From: Photobacterium chitinilyticum
Lineage (GTDB): Bacteria > Pseudomonadota > Gammaproteobacteria > Enterobacterales > Vibrionaceae
Length of the DNA: 64,000 nt
NCBI RefSeq assembly: GCF_004104355.1
Contig: NZ_RJLM01000016.1
Span: 1-64,000 of the forward strand
Direction of reading: 5' to 3'
This document shows, one piece after another, positions 23,094 through 34,280 of this stretch (its first letter is position 1; the number at the start of each line of letters is the position of its first letter). The notes beneath the pieces are model-generated. The model was not told where the DNA came from, did not search any database, and saw only the letters and a program-made list of their open reading frames with translations. A program made the translations under genes and the position numbers.

Positions 23094-24425
23094 CTACTTT
23101 TTGGAGCCCAGACTCTTTTTCGTAAACAGGGCCATAGACTCCAGATGCCCGGTATGCGGGAACATATCCAACATCCCCAGACGTTCCAGCTGATATCCTT
23201 GTTTCAGCAACACCTGGCTGTCTCTTGCCAGCGTGGCAGGGTTGCATGAAACATACACGACCCTTTCCGGGTTCAAATTCACAACATGCTGCATCACACC
23301 AGCCGCGCCGGCACGGGCAGGGTCGAGCAAAATTTTATTAAAATGTTCCTGCGCCCATTCTAGCGTAGTCACATCTTGATCTAAATTCGCCTGGTAAAAC
23401 GCAGTATTATTTTGCTTGTTTATCAGTGCATTATCAGTTGCACGATGCACCATCTCATCGACACCTTCAACACCGACCAGCACTTTTGCTCGTTTTGCCA
23501 GCGGCAGGCTAAAGTTACCCAAACCACAGAACAGATCCAATACACGATCCTGTGGTGCGACGTCTAGCCACTCCAGCGCCTGCTGTACCATCTGTTTGTT
23601 CACATCCCGGTTAACCTGAATAAAGTCTTTCGGGGAAAAGTACAACTTCTGGTCATCTAACTCATAATACGGAGCCTGACCTGAAATTCTATCGATTGAA
23701 TCAGATGTTGGGGCCAAATACAGAATAACATCGTATTGGTCGGCAAACTGACGCAGCAAGGTCATATCTTTGTCATTAAACGGCTGCAGATGGCGGATCA
23801 GTACCACCCGGCCATTATCTGCCTCGACTAGCTCGACATGACCAAGGTGCTTTTGCCCCTTCAGCCGAGTTAACAGACTCCGTAACGGAGGCAAAAGTTC
23901 ATTTAATGATTGTGCCAGCACCGGACATTGCTCGACATCGACAATATCCTTGCTCTGCTTTTTGCGAAATCCGAACAGCAGCTTACCGTTGCTTGGCCTG
24001 AGACTAAAACGGGAACATCGACGATAGTTTTTATCGTTACCGACGATCGGCGCAGCCTGATCCATATCCGTTGCCGCAAACTTACTTATCAGCTCGGCCA
24101 ATGCCTGCTGTTTGGCCTCAACCTGGCCTGAATGGGATAAATGTTGCAAGTTACACCCGCCACACTGGTCATAGATAGAGCAATGCGGTTTAATACGCGC
24201 CTGACTGTCAACCAAACGTTTAATGACTTTGGCACGCGCGTACTGCTTCTTGTCTTCGGTTAGCTGAACCAGCGCCTTTTCGCCCGGCAGCAGGCCATCA
24301 ACGAAGACCGGCTTTCTGTTGATATGACCAATACCGGCGCCAAGGTGATCCAGGCGGCTTATAACAATTTCTTTATGCTTGGTATCGGTTACTTTTCGTT
24401 TTTGAGGCTTAAAAAAGCGTGCCAT
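23094..24425 (-). CDS. rlmD: 23S rRNA (uracil(1939)-C(5))-methyltransferase RlmD
   Basis: It makes m5U1939 in 23S rRNA. A TRAM domain is N-terminal (residues 20-75); the iron-sulfur cysteines are in PHCSIYDQCGGC with a fourth farther on (VEQCPV); the SAM site is DLFCGLGNFSLPLA; and the catalytic Cys is in VYVSCNPATLARD. I start at ATG 24425 (MARFFKPQ), giving 443 residues. The upstream 35 codons do not resemble the family. It is divergent from barA and upstream of relA. Confidence 0.95.
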   Translation of the reverse strand: MARFFKPQKRKVTDTKHKEIVISRLDHLGAGIGHINRKPVFVDGLLPGEKALVQLTEDKKQYARAKVIKRLVDSQARIKPHCSIYDQCGGCNLQHLSHSGQVEAKQQALAELISKFAATDMDQAAPIVGNDKNYRRCSRFSLRPSNGKLLFGFRKKQSKDIVDVEQCPVLAQSLNELLPPLRSLLTRLKGQKHLGHVELVEADNGRVVLIRHLQPFNDKDMTLLRQFADQYDVILYLAPTSDSIDRISGQAPYYELDDQKLYFSPKDFIQVNRDVNKQMVQQALEWLDVAPQDRVLDLFCGLGNFSLPLAKRAKVLVGVEGVDEMVHRATDNALINKQNNTAFYQANLDQDVTTLEWAQEHFNKILLDPARAGAAGVMQHVVNLNPERVVYVSCNPATLARDSQVLLKQGYQLERLGMLDMFPHTGHLESMALFTKKSLGSKK

Positions 24426-24581
24426 AGTGTTTTGACTCACGGAGCAGATAGACCAAACTGAGTGATATTGTCGGCAGTTTGGTATTAGTTGATTGTCGAA
24501 TAGCCATAGTTTCATTAAGCTAACGGCCACAGATGGACGACAATTCTCCCACAGAATCGCATTCTTGTAATTAAGAGAACC

Positions 24582-27347
24582 ATGACCAAATATGGACTTC
24601 GTGCCAGGGTCTTCACCCTGACATTAGCACCGACGCTGATTATTGGCCTGCTATTAAGCGCATTTTTTACTATGAGCCGTTATCGGGATCTTGAGCACCA
24701 GCTGATTTCGACCGGTGCCAGTATCGTCGAACCCCTTGCGATTTCAACCGAATACGGAATGACGGATAAAAATCGCGAAGCCGTTCGCCGCCTGATCAGC
24801 TATGCTCATCGCAAGCATTCACAGATAGTCCGCAGCATTGCCGTCTTTGATGCCGACAACCAGCTGTTTGTCACCTCAAACTTCCACCGAAATTTCGAGG
24901 CACTGATGTATCCGGATGATCAGCCAATCCCGATGCTGCTCGATACCCGGCTCAACGAAAATTCCCTCATCCTCCGAGCCCCGATTTTAAGTGAAGGCCA
25001 ATTTTCCTCAATATCGGGGCCAGGCTACCAGGCTGAAGCACTCGGCTACATCGCACTGGAGCTCGACTTGAGCGCCCTGCGCCTGCAGCAATACCAAGAG
25101 GTATTTACCGCCCTAATGGTGCTCCTGCTCGGGCTAACCCTGTCATCGCTCTTCGCCTATAGGCTGATGAAAGACGTTACCCGGCCTATATCCCATATGG
25201 TCAGCGTGGTGGATAGGATCCGCCGCGGGCACCTCGATATTCGAATCGAGGGCCAGTTGCTCGGTGAACTCGATACCCTGAAAAACGGTATCAACGCCAT
25301 GGCTATCTCGCTATCGGAATACCACATTGAGATGCAGCAGAGTATCGACCAGGCAACATCCGATTTGCGCGAAACCCTAGAGCAGCTGGAAATCCAGAAT
25401 GTCGAGCTGGATATTGCCAAGAAGCGGGCCCAGGAAGCCGCACGGGTAAAATCTGAGTTTCTGGCCAATATGTCGCACGAACTGCGGACACCGCTGAACG
25501 GGGTGATTGGCTTTACCCGCCAAATGCTGAAAACCCGCCTCAGTACCAGCCAGCAGGATTACCTGCAGACGATTGAAAAATCAGCCAACAACTTGCTGAC
25601 CATCATCAATGACATTCTCGACTTCTCCAAACTGGAGGCCGGTAAACTATTACTGGAAAATATCCCGTTCGACTTCACGGATTCATTGGATGAGGTCATG
25701 AAACTTCTGGCACCAAGTGCCCACGAAAAAGGCCTTGAACTGACGCTGAAAGTGGACAACAGGATCCCGACCGGGCTGATAGGCGACCCATTGCGCATCC
25801 AACAGGTACTGACCAACCTGATTGGCAATGCAGTGAAGTTTACCGAACGCGGCAACATTGATGTTTCGGTAGAACTGAAAACCGATCGCGACGAGAGCGT
25901 CGAGCTCCAATTCATGGTACGAGATACCGGCATCGGTATTTCCGAACGCCAGCAGGCACAGCTATTCCAGGCCTTCAGCCAGGCTGATGCCAGTATTTCT
26001 CGCCGCTATGGCGGTACCGGACTTGGCCTCGTGATCACCCAGAAACTGGTTACCCAGATGGGCGGTGAAATCAGCCTGACCAGCCGACTCCACCAGGGGT
26101 CGACATTCTGGTTCAGCCTGCGGCTGACCAAAACGGATCTGCCGGTATCCCAGCCAATTGATACCTCATCGCTGACCGGCAAGAAGCTGCTGCTCATCGA
26201 GCCCAATATGCAGGCGGCCTCTGTGGTCCAGCAGCGCTTGATCAAGGCCGGGCTCCATGTCACTTACCGCTCGACCATGCCGGAAGATGCCGAGCATCAC
26301 CATTTTGCGCTACTCAACCTTACACCGGGAGAGCAGCCGCCGATTGCAAGCCTGTTGGATATGGTATTCAAAGCCGAGCAGCTCACTGATCAAGTCATGG
26401 TTTGCCTGCCGACCACCGAGCTGGCATTGTCTGAACGCCTGGTCAACGCTGGCGTATCCGCCTGTCTTCCGAAGCCGCTTGCTCACCGTAAGCTACTGGA
26501 AGCCTTAATCAGCGAACCAGATATGTTCTCTGAGCCGGTACAGCAATTACTACCAGAGCCCAGCCAAAGCATTCAGCCGCTAACTGTCATGGCGGTCGAT
26601 GACAATCCGGCCAATCTAAAGCTGATTTCTGCCCTGCTCAGTGAGCGGGTCGAAACCGTCATTACTGCAACGGGTGGCCGAAAAGCGGTGGGGTATGCCC
26701 ACCAGAAAGGCTTTGATTTGATCTTCATGGATATCCAGATGCCGGAAATGGATGGTGTCACGGCCTGCCAAGAGATCCACAAGACCGAGCTCAACCACAA
26801 TACACCCGTTATTGCCGTGACCGCTCACGCAATGGCCGGAGAGCGAGAACGTCTAATCGATGCGGGCATGGATGACTACCTGACCAAACCTATCGAAGAG
26901 CATATCCTGCAACAGATCCTAGCCAAGTGGACGCTCCCTCACGATGCTGATACGAGCCCGGTTTCAGAAGCTATCCCTGAGCCGGATCCCGAGACACATC
27001 CCGTCAATCACAATATCAGCTGGGATTGGGATCTCGCACTGAAACAAGCCGCTGGCAAGGAAGATCTTGCCAAGGACATGCTGCAGATGCTGCTCGACTA
27101 TATGCCGGAAGTAGAAATGCTGGTCAATGAAGCGTTGGATGGCAGAAATGTTGAACTATGGCCGCCGATACATAAGCTACACGGCAGCTGTGCCTATAGC
27201 GGAGTGCCAAGGCTGAAAAACCTCTGCTATACCATTGAAACGGCACTGAAAGCCGACGCGAAGGTTGAAGACATCGAGCCAGAGTTGTTTGAGCTGATCG
27301 ACGAGATGAATAACGTGGTAAAAGCATCGAAGACGTATCGGCACTAG
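24582..27347 (+). CDS. barA: Hybrid sensor histidine kinase BarA
   Basis: BarA senses short-chain carboxylates or related signals and phosphorylates the UvrY/GacA regulator, which drives the Csr small RNAs. Two membrane segments (about residues 10-30 and 170-190) flank a periplasmic loop, then HAMP, and the kinase core with phospho-His299 in MSHELRTPLNGVIGF. The ATPase boxes NLIGNAVKFT, DTGIGIS and GTGLGLV follow. A degenerate receiver region precedes a true receiver with Asp717 in FMDIQMPEMDG. A C-terminal Hpt domain has His864 in IHKLHGSCAYSGV. The 921-residue length is normal. It is divergent from rlmD. Confidence 0.96.
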   Translation: MTKYGLRARVFTLTLAPTLIIGLLLSAFFTMSRYRDLEHQLISTGASIVEPLAISTEYGMTDKNREAVRRLISYAHRKHSQIVRSIAVFDADNQLFVTSNFHRNFEALMYPDDQPIPMLLDTRLNENSLILRAPILSEGQFSSISGPGYQAEALGYIALELDLSALRLQQYQEVFTALMVLLLGLTLSSLFAYRLMKDVTRPISHMVSVVDRIRRGHLDIRIEGQLLGELDTLKNGINAMAISLSEYHIEMQQSIDQATSDLRETLEQLEIQNVELDIAKKRAQEAARVKSEFLANMSHELRTPLNGVIGFTRQMLKTRLSTSQQDYLQTIEKSANNLLTIINDILDFSKLEAGKLLLENIPFDFTDSLDEVMKLLAPSAHEKGLELTLKVDNRIPTGLIGDPLRIQQVLTNLIGNAVKFTERGNIDVSVELKTDRDESVELQFMVRDTGIGISERQQAQLFQAFSQADASISRRYGGTGLGLVITQKLVTQMGGEISLTSRLHQGSTFWFSLRLTKTDLPVSQPIDTSSLTGKKLLLIEPNMQAASVVQQRLIKAGLHVTYRSTMPEDAEHHHFALLNLTPGEQPPIASLLDMVFKAEQLTDQVMVCLPTTELALSERLVNAGVSACLPKPLAHRKLLEALISEPDMFSEPVQQLLPEPSQSIQPLTVMAVDDNPANLKLISALLSERVETVITATGGRKAVGYAHQKGFDLIFMDIQMPEMDGVTACQEIHKTELNHNTPVIAVTAHAMAGERERLIDAGMDDYLTKPIEEHILQQILAKWTLPHDADTSPVSEAIPEPDPETHPVNHNISWDWDLALKQAAGKEDLAKDMLQMLLDYMPEVEMLVNEALDGRNVELWPPIHKLHGSCAYSGVPRLKNLCYTIETALKADAKVEDIEPELFELIDEMNNVVKASKTYRH

Positions 27348-27385
27348 GGGCGAGAAACAAGAGTAAAGAGCTGATGCTCAAGAGT

Positions 27386-27413
27386 TAAAAAAGGCGAGAT
27401 CAGTGATCTCGCC
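27386..27413 (-). terminator. Terminator between barA and acpS
   Basis: The stem GGCGAGAT / ATCTCGCC with loop CAGTG lies between the convergent genes. The minus strand has six T after the stem, serving the acpS operon; the plus strand has only a short T-poor tail, so it may also end barA less efficiently. Confidence 0.75.
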
Positions 27414-27456
27414 TCTTGAAGCGAAGCGTAACTCGCTTCCCGTCGCTTCTGAAAAG

Positions 27457-27837
27457 CTAGCTTTCTAAAATCACCGTTGCTACCGCGTACTTCTTTTCGT
27501 CAGCAATCGTGAGGTGGACATGGTTCGCCCCCATTGCGCCAGCAAGTTCTGCGGCCTTGCCCGACAATGTCAGGATAGGCTTACCCCGTTCGTCATTGCT
27601 GACAGTAAAATCATGAAACGACACACCGCAGGCAATACCGGTTCCCAACGCCTTCGACGCGGCTTCCTTGACGGCAAAGCGCTTGGCCAGATAGCGCCCT
27701 TTGAGTTTAAGGCTATGAAAAATAGTCAACTCAGAGGGGGAGAGCACCCGCTCGGCAAAGGCATCACCAGAACGGGCAAAAACCTTTTCTACCCGTTCGA
27801 TATCAGCAATATCAGTACCAAGACCCAGAATGGCCAT
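27457..27837 (-). CDS. acpS: Holo-[acyl-carrier-protein] synthase
   Basis: It transfers 4'-phosphopantetheine from CoA to apo-ACP. The two family signatures [12 protein letters not shown] (start) and [17 protein letters not shown] (residues 56-72) are present in a 126-residue protein. Its ATG overlaps the pdxJ stop by one base (TAATG). It is the last gene of the lepA-to-acpS run. Confidence 0.98.
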   Translation of the reverse strand: MAILGLGTDIADIERVEKVFARSGDAFAERVLSPSELTIFHSLKLKGRYLAKRFAVKEAASKALGTGIACGVSFHDFTVSNDERGKPILTLSGKAAELAGAMGANHVHLTIADEKKYAVATVILES

Positions 27838-28568
27838 TAACGACGCGCATCCAGCATTTCAACTTTCATATCAGCTACGGCTTTTTGCAGGCCATCGAAT
27901 GCTGCACGGCCAATAATCGAGTGACCAATGTTAAGCTCGTACAGCTCCGGCAGTGCCGCAATGGGCTTAACGTTATGATACGTCAGACCGTGGCCGGCAT
28001 TGACCTTAATGCCCTGATCGTCGGCATAGCTAGCCGCTGCGGCAATTTTCTTCAGCTCGTCCTGCTGCGCTTCTTCGGTCTCTGCATCGGCATAATGACC
28101 AGTATGAAGCTCGATATAAGGTGCGCCACAGGCAACGGCTGCATCAATTTGTTCGCGGTCGGCATCAATAAACAGTGAAACTTTAATACCCGCTTCGCCC
28201 AGCTTAGCTGTCGCAGCTTTGATTTTCTCCAGCTGACCGGCGACATCCAGACCACCTTCCGTTGTTAGCTCTTCACGCTTTTCCGGTACCAGGCAAACAA
28301 ACTCAGGCTGGGTTTCCAGTGCAATCTTGACCATCTCATCGGTCACAGCCATTTCCAGGTTCATTCGAGTCTGGATAGTTTCACGCAAAATTCGAACGTC
28401 ACGATCATTGATATGACGACGGTCTTCACGCAGGTGAACTGTAATACCGTCTGCACCCGCACGCTCAGCCACCTCTGCAGCATGTACAGGATCTGGGTAA
28501 CGAGTACCTCGAGCGTTACGTAGAGTGGCAATATGATCGATATTAACGCCGAGTAAGATGTTGTTCAT
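27837..28568 (-). CDS. pdxJ: Pyridoxine 5'-phosphate synthase
   Basis: It condenses 1-deoxyxylulose 5-phosphate with aminoacetone 3-phosphate to pyridoxine 5'-phosphate. The TIM-barrel start [23 protein letters not shown] and [16 protein letters not shown] are diagnostic. The length of 243 residues is normal. It overlaps recO by four bases and acpS by one, so the three are co-translated. Confidence 0.98.
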   Translation of the reverse strand: MNNILLGVNIDHIATLRNARGTRYPDPVHAAEVAERAGADGITVHLREDRRHINDRDVRILRETIQTRMNLEMAVTDEMVKIALETQPEFVCLVPEKREELTTEGGLDVAGQLEKIKAATAKLGEAGIKVSLFIDADREQIDAAVACGAPYIELHTGHYADAETEEAQQDELKKIAAAASYADDQGIKVNAGHGLTYHNVKPIAALPELYELNIGHSIIGRAAFDGLQKAVADMKVEMLDARR

Positions 28569-29275
28569 TTTCCGGTGCTCCTTCCTCTAGGGATAAACAA
28601 TTCCCTGCTTTTTAATGGTTTCCCGCCAAGATACGGCTTCAAGGCTATACGTGTAAAGCGTTTTGCCGCCCGGAGTTGATCCGGGGTTTCAAAATGCCGG
28701 GTTGCAATGGCCGTTAACTGACTTCCGGTAAACGACAGCTGCCCTGCCACCATGGAAGCAGTAAAGCCCCGTTGTTCACGGTAGTTATAGGTCATATCAC
28801 TTTCAACAGGTAAGCCGCTGCCGGCACAATGGAGAAAATCAATGCCATAGCCAAGGTGGTGTAATAGTGCTAATTCAAAACGACGCAATGCTGGCTCTGG
28901 ATTATCCGCCTGCGCCAGCTCTCGCAGCACATTCAAATAATCCAGAAACAGCACCGGATAAGGTGTGTTATTTTCCAGTACCCGCGCCAAGACTTCGTTG
29001 ACGTACATCGCGGAATACAGGATATAGCTGCGCATCGGTAGGCCAATGCTAATGGGCTCGGCATAGGTCAATACTGGCATTGAACCTCGGCCAGACCATT
29101 TCATAAACAGCGGGGTAAAAGGCTGCAAGGCACCTTTTAGATTGGAGCGCTTACGGCGCGCTCCTTTCGATAGGATAGTGACACGGCCTGAATCTTCACT
29201 GAATACATCGAGGATCAGGCTCGTCTCACTATAAGGACGAGAATGAAGGACAAAACAACGCTGTAGCCCCTCCAT
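28565..29275 (-). CDS. recO: DNA repair protein RecO
   Basis: RecO, with RecR and RecF, loads RecA on SSB-coated gaps. The N-terminal OB fold begins [28 protein letters not shown], followed by [17 protein letters not shown]. The rest is helical. At 236 residues it is typical. It sits eight bases after era and overlaps pdxJ. Confidence 0.96.
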   Translation of the reverse strand: MEGLQRCFVLHSRPYSETSLILDVFSEDSGRVTILSKGARRKRSNLKGALQPFTPLFMKWSGRGSMPVLTYAEPISIGLPMRSYILYSAMYVNEVLARVLENNTPYPVLFLDYLNVLRELAQADNPEPALRRFELALLHHLGYGIDFLHCAGSGLPVESDMTYNYREQRGFTASMVAGQLSFTGSQLTAIATRHFETPDQLRAAKRFTRIALKPYLGGKPLKSRELFIPRGRSTGK

Positions 29276-29283
29276 GGTGTCCC

Positions 29284-30189
29284 TTACAGGTCGTCGATGT
29301 AACCTAGGCTTCGTAGTGCACGTTCGTCATCTGCCCAGCCTGATTTCACTTTCACCCAAAGCTCCAAGTACACCTTGCGCTCAAACAGATCTTCCATATC
29401 AATACGGGCTTCTCGACCTATGACTTTCATTTTCTCGCCATTTTTGCCGATCACCATTTTCTTCTGGCCTTTTCGCTCGACCAGAATCAAACCATTGATA
29501 TCAAAACCATTCGTGCGCGGGTTAAAATCAAAACGCTCAATTTCAACCGTCACTGAATATGGCAGCTCTTCACCCAAAAAGCGCATCAGCTTTTCGCGGA
29601 TAATTTCCGATGCCATAAAGCGCTGTGAACGATCTGTCACATACTCTTCAGGGAAGTAGTATTCACCTTCAGGTAAATGCTCGCGTACAATTTTTTCCAC
29701 GGCATCTACGTTGGTGCCACTCTTCGCAGAAATTGGCACGACATCGACAAAATCCATCTTTTTAGACAGCTCTTCCAGATGCGGGAACAGCTCATGCTTA
29801 TCTTTTACGTTGTCGACTTTATTGATCAGCAGTACTGTCGGCAGCTCACTTTTAATCAGCTTGTTCAGTACCATCTCATCATCGGCCGTCCACACGGTAC
29901 CGTCGACAAGGAACAGTACCAGTTCAACGTCAGTCAAAGAACTGCTTGCAGCACGGTTCATCAGCCGGTTGATAGTCCGTTTTTCTTCAATGTGAAGACC
30001 TGGAGTATCAATAAACACGGCTTGATAACCATCACGGGTATCAACCCCCATAATACGGTGGCGGGTGGTCTGAGGCTTACGTGAGGTGATCGATAACTTC
30101 TGCCCAACCAAACGGTTGAGCAAAGTTGATTTACCGACATTCGGTCGGCCGACGATGGCAATAAAGCCGCAATGCTGTGTGTCTGTCAT
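29284..30189 (-). CDS. era: GTPase Era
   Basis: Era is an essential GTPase that binds the 3' end of 16S rRNA and helps 30S assembly. The G1 motif [16 protein letters not shown] is at residues 14-29, with DTPG, NKVD and SAKSG following; the C-terminal KH domain contains [17 protein letters not shown]. It overlaps rnc by four bases. Confidence 0.98.
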   Translation of the reverse strand: MTDTQHCGFIAIVGRPNVGKSTLLNRLVGQKLSITSRKPQTTRHRIMGVDTRDGYQAVFIDTPGLHIEEKRTINRLMNRAASSSLTDVELVLFLVDGTVWTADDEMVLNKLIKSELPTVLLINKVDNVKDKHELFPHLEELSKKMDFVDVVPISAKSGTNVDAVEKIVREHLPEGEYYFPEEYVTDRSQRFMASEIIREKLMRFLGEELPYSVTVEIERFDFNPRTNGFDINGLILVERKGQKKMVIGKNGEKMKVIGREARIDMEDLFERKVYLELWVKVKSGWADDERALRSLGYIDDL

Positions 30190-30860
30190 GATTCCAACTG
30201 CTTAAGCGCAATTTCTGCTGCTGCCTGCTCTGCCTTGCGCCGACTGCCGCCTTTACCGATTACAGGCTTATCCAAGCCTGTTACTTCACATTGTACCGTG
30301 AACTCTTGATTATGAGCTTCACCGTGTACCTTAGTTACAGTATATGCCGGAAGCGGTAAACGGCGCCCCTGCAGACACTCTTGAAGACGCGTTTTCGGAT
30401 CTTTTTGATTGATACCCGGCTGAATCGTATCTAAACGCGACTGATACCAGCTCAATACAATCTTACGAACAACTTCAATGTCACTATCGAGGTAGATCGC
30501 ACCGATGATCGCTTCAACGCAATCGGCCAGAATAGAATCACGGCGGAAACCACCACTCTTCAATTCACCCGGACCAAGCAGAAGGTGATCACCGAGGTCA
30601 AATTCGCGACCAAGCTCGGCCAGCGTCTTCCCACGCACTAAAGTTGCACGCATACGGCTCATATCACCTTCATCCACATTGGGGAAACGGTGGTACAAGT
30701 CATCTGCGATAACAAAGCTCAAAATCGAATCGCCGAGGAACTCCAGGCGCTCGTTATGCGTCCCATTGGCACTACGGTGTGTCAATGCCAGGGTCATTAA
30801 ATCAATATTATTAAATTGATACCCCAGCTTACGCTGGAGTCTATTAGCAGGAGATGTCAT
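30186..30860 (-). CDS. rnc: Ribonuclease III
   Basis: It cleaves double-stranded RNA, including the rRNA precursor. The catalytic signature [15 protein letters not shown] is near residue 37, with the second acidic site in [14 protein letters not shown]; a C-terminal double-stranded RNA-binding domain ends [22 protein letters not shown]. The length of 224 residues is normal. It follows lepB by ten bases. Confidence 0.98.
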   Translation of the reverse strand: MTSPANRLQRKLGYQFNNIDLMTLALTHRSANGTHNERLEFLGDSILSFVIADDLYHRFPNVDEGDMSRMRATLVRGKTLAELGREFDLGDHLLLGPGELKSGGFRRDSILADCVEAIIGAIYLDSDIEVVRKIVLSWYQSRLDTIQPGINQKDPKTRLQECLQGRRLPLPAYTVTKVHGEAHNQEFTVQCEVTGLDKPVIGKGGSRRKAEQAAAEIALKQLES

Positions 30861-30870
30861 TTTATCCCGA

Positions 30871-31770
30871 TCAGTTTATGCCACCGATGCGACTAAAGCG
30901 CACACCGGTAGGAATCCAAGATGGAAGTGCGCTATCAGCGCCTCGTTCAAATTCAAAGCTGATCCAGATCCCGACCGCCTTACCAACTAGGTTGGCTTCA
31001 GGCACAAAGCCCCAATAACGGCTATCTGCACTGTTGTCGCGGTTATCACCCATCACGAAGTACTGGCCTTCAGGAACAACCCACTCACTCACGCCCGGAC
31101 GCGGCTGATAAGCCAATGTACGGTCACGCTTAAGCGGGTGCACCAGGATCTGGTGTTCTTGCTCACCCAGTTTTTCGTTGAACTGGACCAAACGTGTCAT
31201 ACCCTGACTGAACTCGCTGTCAGTCATATTTTCTAGCGGTACCGGCGTACACTCGGCTGCACCTTTTGGCGCAACACAAACCTGCTTGTGGGCACTATAG
31301 CGAACCGTGTCGCCCGGCATACCCACGACGCGCTTGATGTAATCAATTTGTGGTTGAGGCGGAAACTTAAATACCACGATATCACCACGTTCTGGCTCGC
31401 CCGTTTCTATCAGCTTGTGACGGAAAACAGGATCTCGCAGACCGTAGGCATATTTCTCAACCAGGATGAAGTCTCCAACGAGCAATGTCGGCATCATCGA
31501 ACCGGATGGGATCTGGAACGGCTCATAAATAAATGAGCGAAATACCATAATTAACGCAATCACCGGAAACATCGAGCTGGCTGATTCCACCCAACTCGGT
31601 TGCGGTGCTACGGCTTGTAGGGTATTAGCATCGACTTGATCGCCAGCATTTGCGGCAGCCGCTTCAATTTTCAATTGACGTTTCGGAGCCCAGATAAACT
31701 TATCCAGTGCCCAAATGATCCCGGTGACCAGCGTTGCCAGTACCAGAATTAGCGAAAAAGTATTTGCCAT
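30871..31770 (-). CDS. lepB: Signal peptidase I
   Basis: It removes signal peptides from exported proteins in the inner membrane. Catalytic Ser91 lies in [11 protein letters not shown] and Lys146 in [26 protein letters not shown] is a third box. Two N-terminal membrane segments are visible (residues 2-22 and about 60-80). I start at ATG 31770 (MANTFSLIL), with GGGA six bases upstream, giving 299 residues. It is separated from lepA by a 136-bp spacer full of hairpins. Confidence 0.97.
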   Translation of the reverse strand: MANTFSLILVLATLVTGIIWALDKFIWAPKRQLKIEAAAANAGDQVDANTLQAVAPQPSWVESASSMFPVIALIMVFRSFIYEPFQIPSGSMMPTLLVGDFILVEKYAYGLRDPVFRHKLIETGEPERGDIVVFKFPPQPQIDYIKRVVGMPGDTVRYSAHKQVCVAPKGAAECTPVPLENMTDSEFSQGMTRLVQFNEKLGEQEHQILVHPLKRDRTLAYQPRPGVSEWVVPEGQYFVMGDNRDNSADSRYWGFVPEANLVGKAVGIWISFEFERGADSALPSWIPTGVRFSRIGGIN

Positions 31771-31791
31771 TTTAATCCCTAATAAATGTAA

Positions 31792-31893
31792 CAGTGCAGC
31801 AAGAAAATCTTGCTGCACTGCTCATTGACACTTGCTTCAAAATACCGGAGTTGCCCCCGGTCATTGTTATATTTTCTGAGGCAATAACAATGA
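31792..31893. repeat. Hairpin cluster in the lepA-lepB spacer
   Basis: Three inverted repeats follow one another. CAGTGCAGCAAGA (31792-31804) pairs fully with 31808-31820 around AAA; ACCGG pairs with CCGGT around 31842-31860; TCATTGTTAT (31861-31870) pairs fully with 31884-31893. None is followed on the minus strand by a clean T-run, so they are more likely processing, attenuation or stability elements than plain terminators. Confidence 0.7.
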
Positions 31894-31906
31894 GTAAAGT
31901 AGTTAC

Positions 31907-33703
31907 TTACTTGTCTTTACCTACATGCAGAATCGCCAAGAAAGCTTCCTGAGGCAGTTCGACGTTACCGATCTGCTTCATACGCTTCTTACCTTCTTTC
32001 TGCTTCTGTAGCAGTTTCTTCTTACGGCTAATATCGCCACCATAACATTTTGCGATTACGTTTTTGCGTAACTGTTTCACCGTAGCTCGCGCAATGATCA
32101 TGCCGCCGATAGCAGCCTGGATAGCAATATCAAACATCTGACGAGGAATAAATTCCTTCATCTTGTCAACTAAATCACGACCGCGACCGTTTGCATTGTC
32201 TTTATGCGTAATGATTGCCAGCGCATCAACACGCTCGCCATTGATCATTACATCGACACGTACCATGTTTGACGGTTCGTAACGCTGGAAGTTGTAATCC
32301 AGTGATGCATAGCCACGTGATGTTGATTTCAGGCGGTCAAAGAAGTCCAGTACCACTTCAGACATTGGAATGTCATAAGTAAGGGCCACTTGGTTACCGT
32401 GGTAAACCATATCCACCTGTACACCACGTTTCTCGATACACAACGTGATCACGTTACCCAGGTACTCAGAAGGAACCAAGATATTACAGCGTGCAATTGG
32501 CTCACCAATCACATCGATATCGTTAACTGCCGGTAGCTTCGCAGGGCTATCAACAAACACGGTTTCACCACGTGTGGTCTCTACCTGGTAAACAACCGTT
32601 GGCGCCGTTGTAATCAGAGCAAGATCGTATTCACGCTCCAAACGCTCCTGGATAATTTCCATGTGTAGCATACCAAGGAAACCACACCGGAAACCAAAGC
32701 CAAGCGCAGACGAGCTCTCTGGTTCATAGAATAGAGAAGCATCGTTCAGACTTAACTTGCCAAGCGCATCACGGAAGTTCTCGTAATCATCAGATGATAC
32801 AGGGAACAGACCGGCATAAACCTGAGGCTTCACTTTCTGGAAACCCGGTAATGCGTCTTCACAGCCATCTTTAGCCAGTGTGATGGTATCACCGACTGGT
32901 GCACCTAAGATGTCTTTGATACCACAAACAACCCAACCTACTTCGCCAGTGTTTAGCTCTGTTGTGTCAATTTGTTTTGGCGTAAAGATACCAAGGCGGT
33001 CAATGCCCCACACCTGACCGGTGCTCATCATTTTTATTTTAGCGTTTTTCTTCAACGAGCCATTCTTAACTCGAACCAAAGAAACAATACCCAAATAGTT
33101 ATCAAACCATGAGTCAATAATCAGTGCTTGTAACGGTGCATCTGGATCACCTTCTGGTGGTGGAATAGCCGAAACAATGTTCTCTAATACATCGTCGACC
33201 CCCACCCCCGTCTTCGCGGAACAACGAGTTGCTTCAAGCGCATCGATACCAACGATTTCTTCAATTTCTTCTGAAACACGCTCAGGATCGGCTGCTGGCA
33301 AGTCAATCTTGTTCAAGATTGGCACCACTTCCAAGTCCATTTCCATGGCAGTGTAGCAGTTCGCCAAGGTCTGAGCTTCTACGCCCTGACCGGCATCAAC
33401 AACCAATAAGGCGCCTTCACAAGCTGCCAATGAACGGGAGACTTCGTATGAGAAGTCAACATGCCCCGGGGTGTCGATAAAGTTTAATTGGTAGGTTTCG
33501 CCATCTTTAGCAGTGTAATCAAGCGTTACACTCTGTGCTTTGATGGTGATACCGCGTTCGCGTTCAAGATCCATGGAATCCAGAACCTGCGCAGCCATTT
33601 CACGATTGGAAAGGCCACCACAGACTTGGATCAAGCGGTCGGATAAGGTCGACTTACCATGGTCGATATGTGCAATAATCGAAAAGTTACGAATGTGCTT
33701 CAT
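31907..33703 (-). CDS. lepA: Elongation factor 4 (LepA)
   Basis: LepA is a ribosome-binding translational GTPase related to EF-G. G1 is [15 protein letters not shown], followed by [22 protein letters not shown] and [13 protein letters not shown]. The LepA-specific C-terminal domain ends [31 protein letters not shown]. The 598-residue length is normal. It lies between rseC and lepB. Confidence 0.99.
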   Translation of the reverse strand: MKHIRNFSIIAHIDHGKSTLSDRLIQVCGGLSNREMAAQVLDSMDLERERGITIKAQSVTLDYTAKDGETYQLNFIDTPGHVDFSYEVSRSLAACEGALLVVDAGQGVEAQTLANCYTAMEMDLEVVPILNKIDLPAADPERVSEEIEEIVGIDALEATRCSAKTGVGVDDVLENIVSAIPPPEGDPDAPLQALIIDSWFDNYLGIVSLVRVKNGSLKKNAKIKMMSTGQVWGIDRLGIFTPKQIDTTELNTGEVGWVVCGIKDILGAPVGDTITLAKDGCEDALPGFQKVKPQVYAGLFPVSSDDYENFRDALGKLSLNDASLFYEPESSSALGFGFRCGFLGMLHMEIIQERLEREYDLALITTAPTVVYQVETTRGETVFVDSPAKLPAVNDIDVIGEPIARCNILVPSEYLGNVITLCIEKRGVQVDMVYHGNQVALTYDIPMSEVVLDFFDRLKSTSRGYASLDYNFQRYEPSNMVRVDVMINGERVDALAIITHKDNANGRGRDLVDKMKEFIPRQMFDIAIQAAIGGMIIARATVKQLRKNVIAKCYGGDISRKKKLLQKQKEGKKRMKQIGNVELPQEAFLAILHVGKDK

Positions 33704-33782
33704 GAATTGGCGTGACTAACTCGTGATTAAAAAATGAATGGGATCTACAGATCAAGTTAACAGATTCTACCGAATTTCACGG

Positions 33783-34280
33783 CTAGCCGCTATCTTTCGA
33801 TGCGGCATTTATTGCGCCATCAGCAGATATAGGGTCGCCCAATACCCGAATAAGGCTTGGTTTGTAGGCCGAATTGCCTTCCAGACGCTTGGCAAAGCGC
33901 CGCGCAAGCAACAAACCGACTGCCGCGCTGAGCACTGCCGTCAGGATAACTCCCAGCTCACCACTACCCGCCAAATCAACGAACCACCACTGCCCAAGTA
34001 CTGCTCCCAGAACTAAGAATAGCAAAGGCAGCACATAAACCAGTATTGCAGAGTGCAGCATACTTCGCTCAGACAAGCCGATTTCGACAACTTCGCCGAT
34101 GGAAACACGCGTTTGGGTCACTATTTTCACCAAGTGACTGCGCCCCGGCGTAGCCTTGCTGACAATACCGGTTCCGCAACTATCGCGGGAGGCACAGTGG
34201 CCACAGCTGGTCTGCTGCTGGCATGTCACCGTAATTATACCGGGGTCGACGGCAACAACCGTCGCCAATGAACGCATCAT
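33783..34280 (-). CDS. rseC: Sigma-E regulatory protein RseC
   Basis: RseC is an inner-membrane protein of the rpoE operon with a mild positive effect on sigma-E in E. coli. The N-terminal part has a cysteine cluster (CQQTSCGHCASRDSCGTG, residues 20-37), and two membrane segments follow (about 77-97 and 105-125). The 165-residue length is typical. It overlaps rseB by four bases. Confidence 0.92.
   Translation of the reverse strand: MMRSLATVVAVDPGIITVTCQQQTSCGHCASRDSCGTGIVSKATPGRSHLVKIVTQTRVSIGEVVEIGLSERSMLHSAILVYVLPLLFLVLGAVLGQWWFVDLAGSGELGVILTAVLSAAVGLLLARRFAKRLEGNSAYKPSLIRVLGDPISADGAINAASKDSG

Noticed and set aside
24207-24220. CAAACGTTTAA as another PurR-like box
   Set aside because: It lies inside the rlmD coding sequence and is likely chance; it serves as a caution for the weaker boxes.
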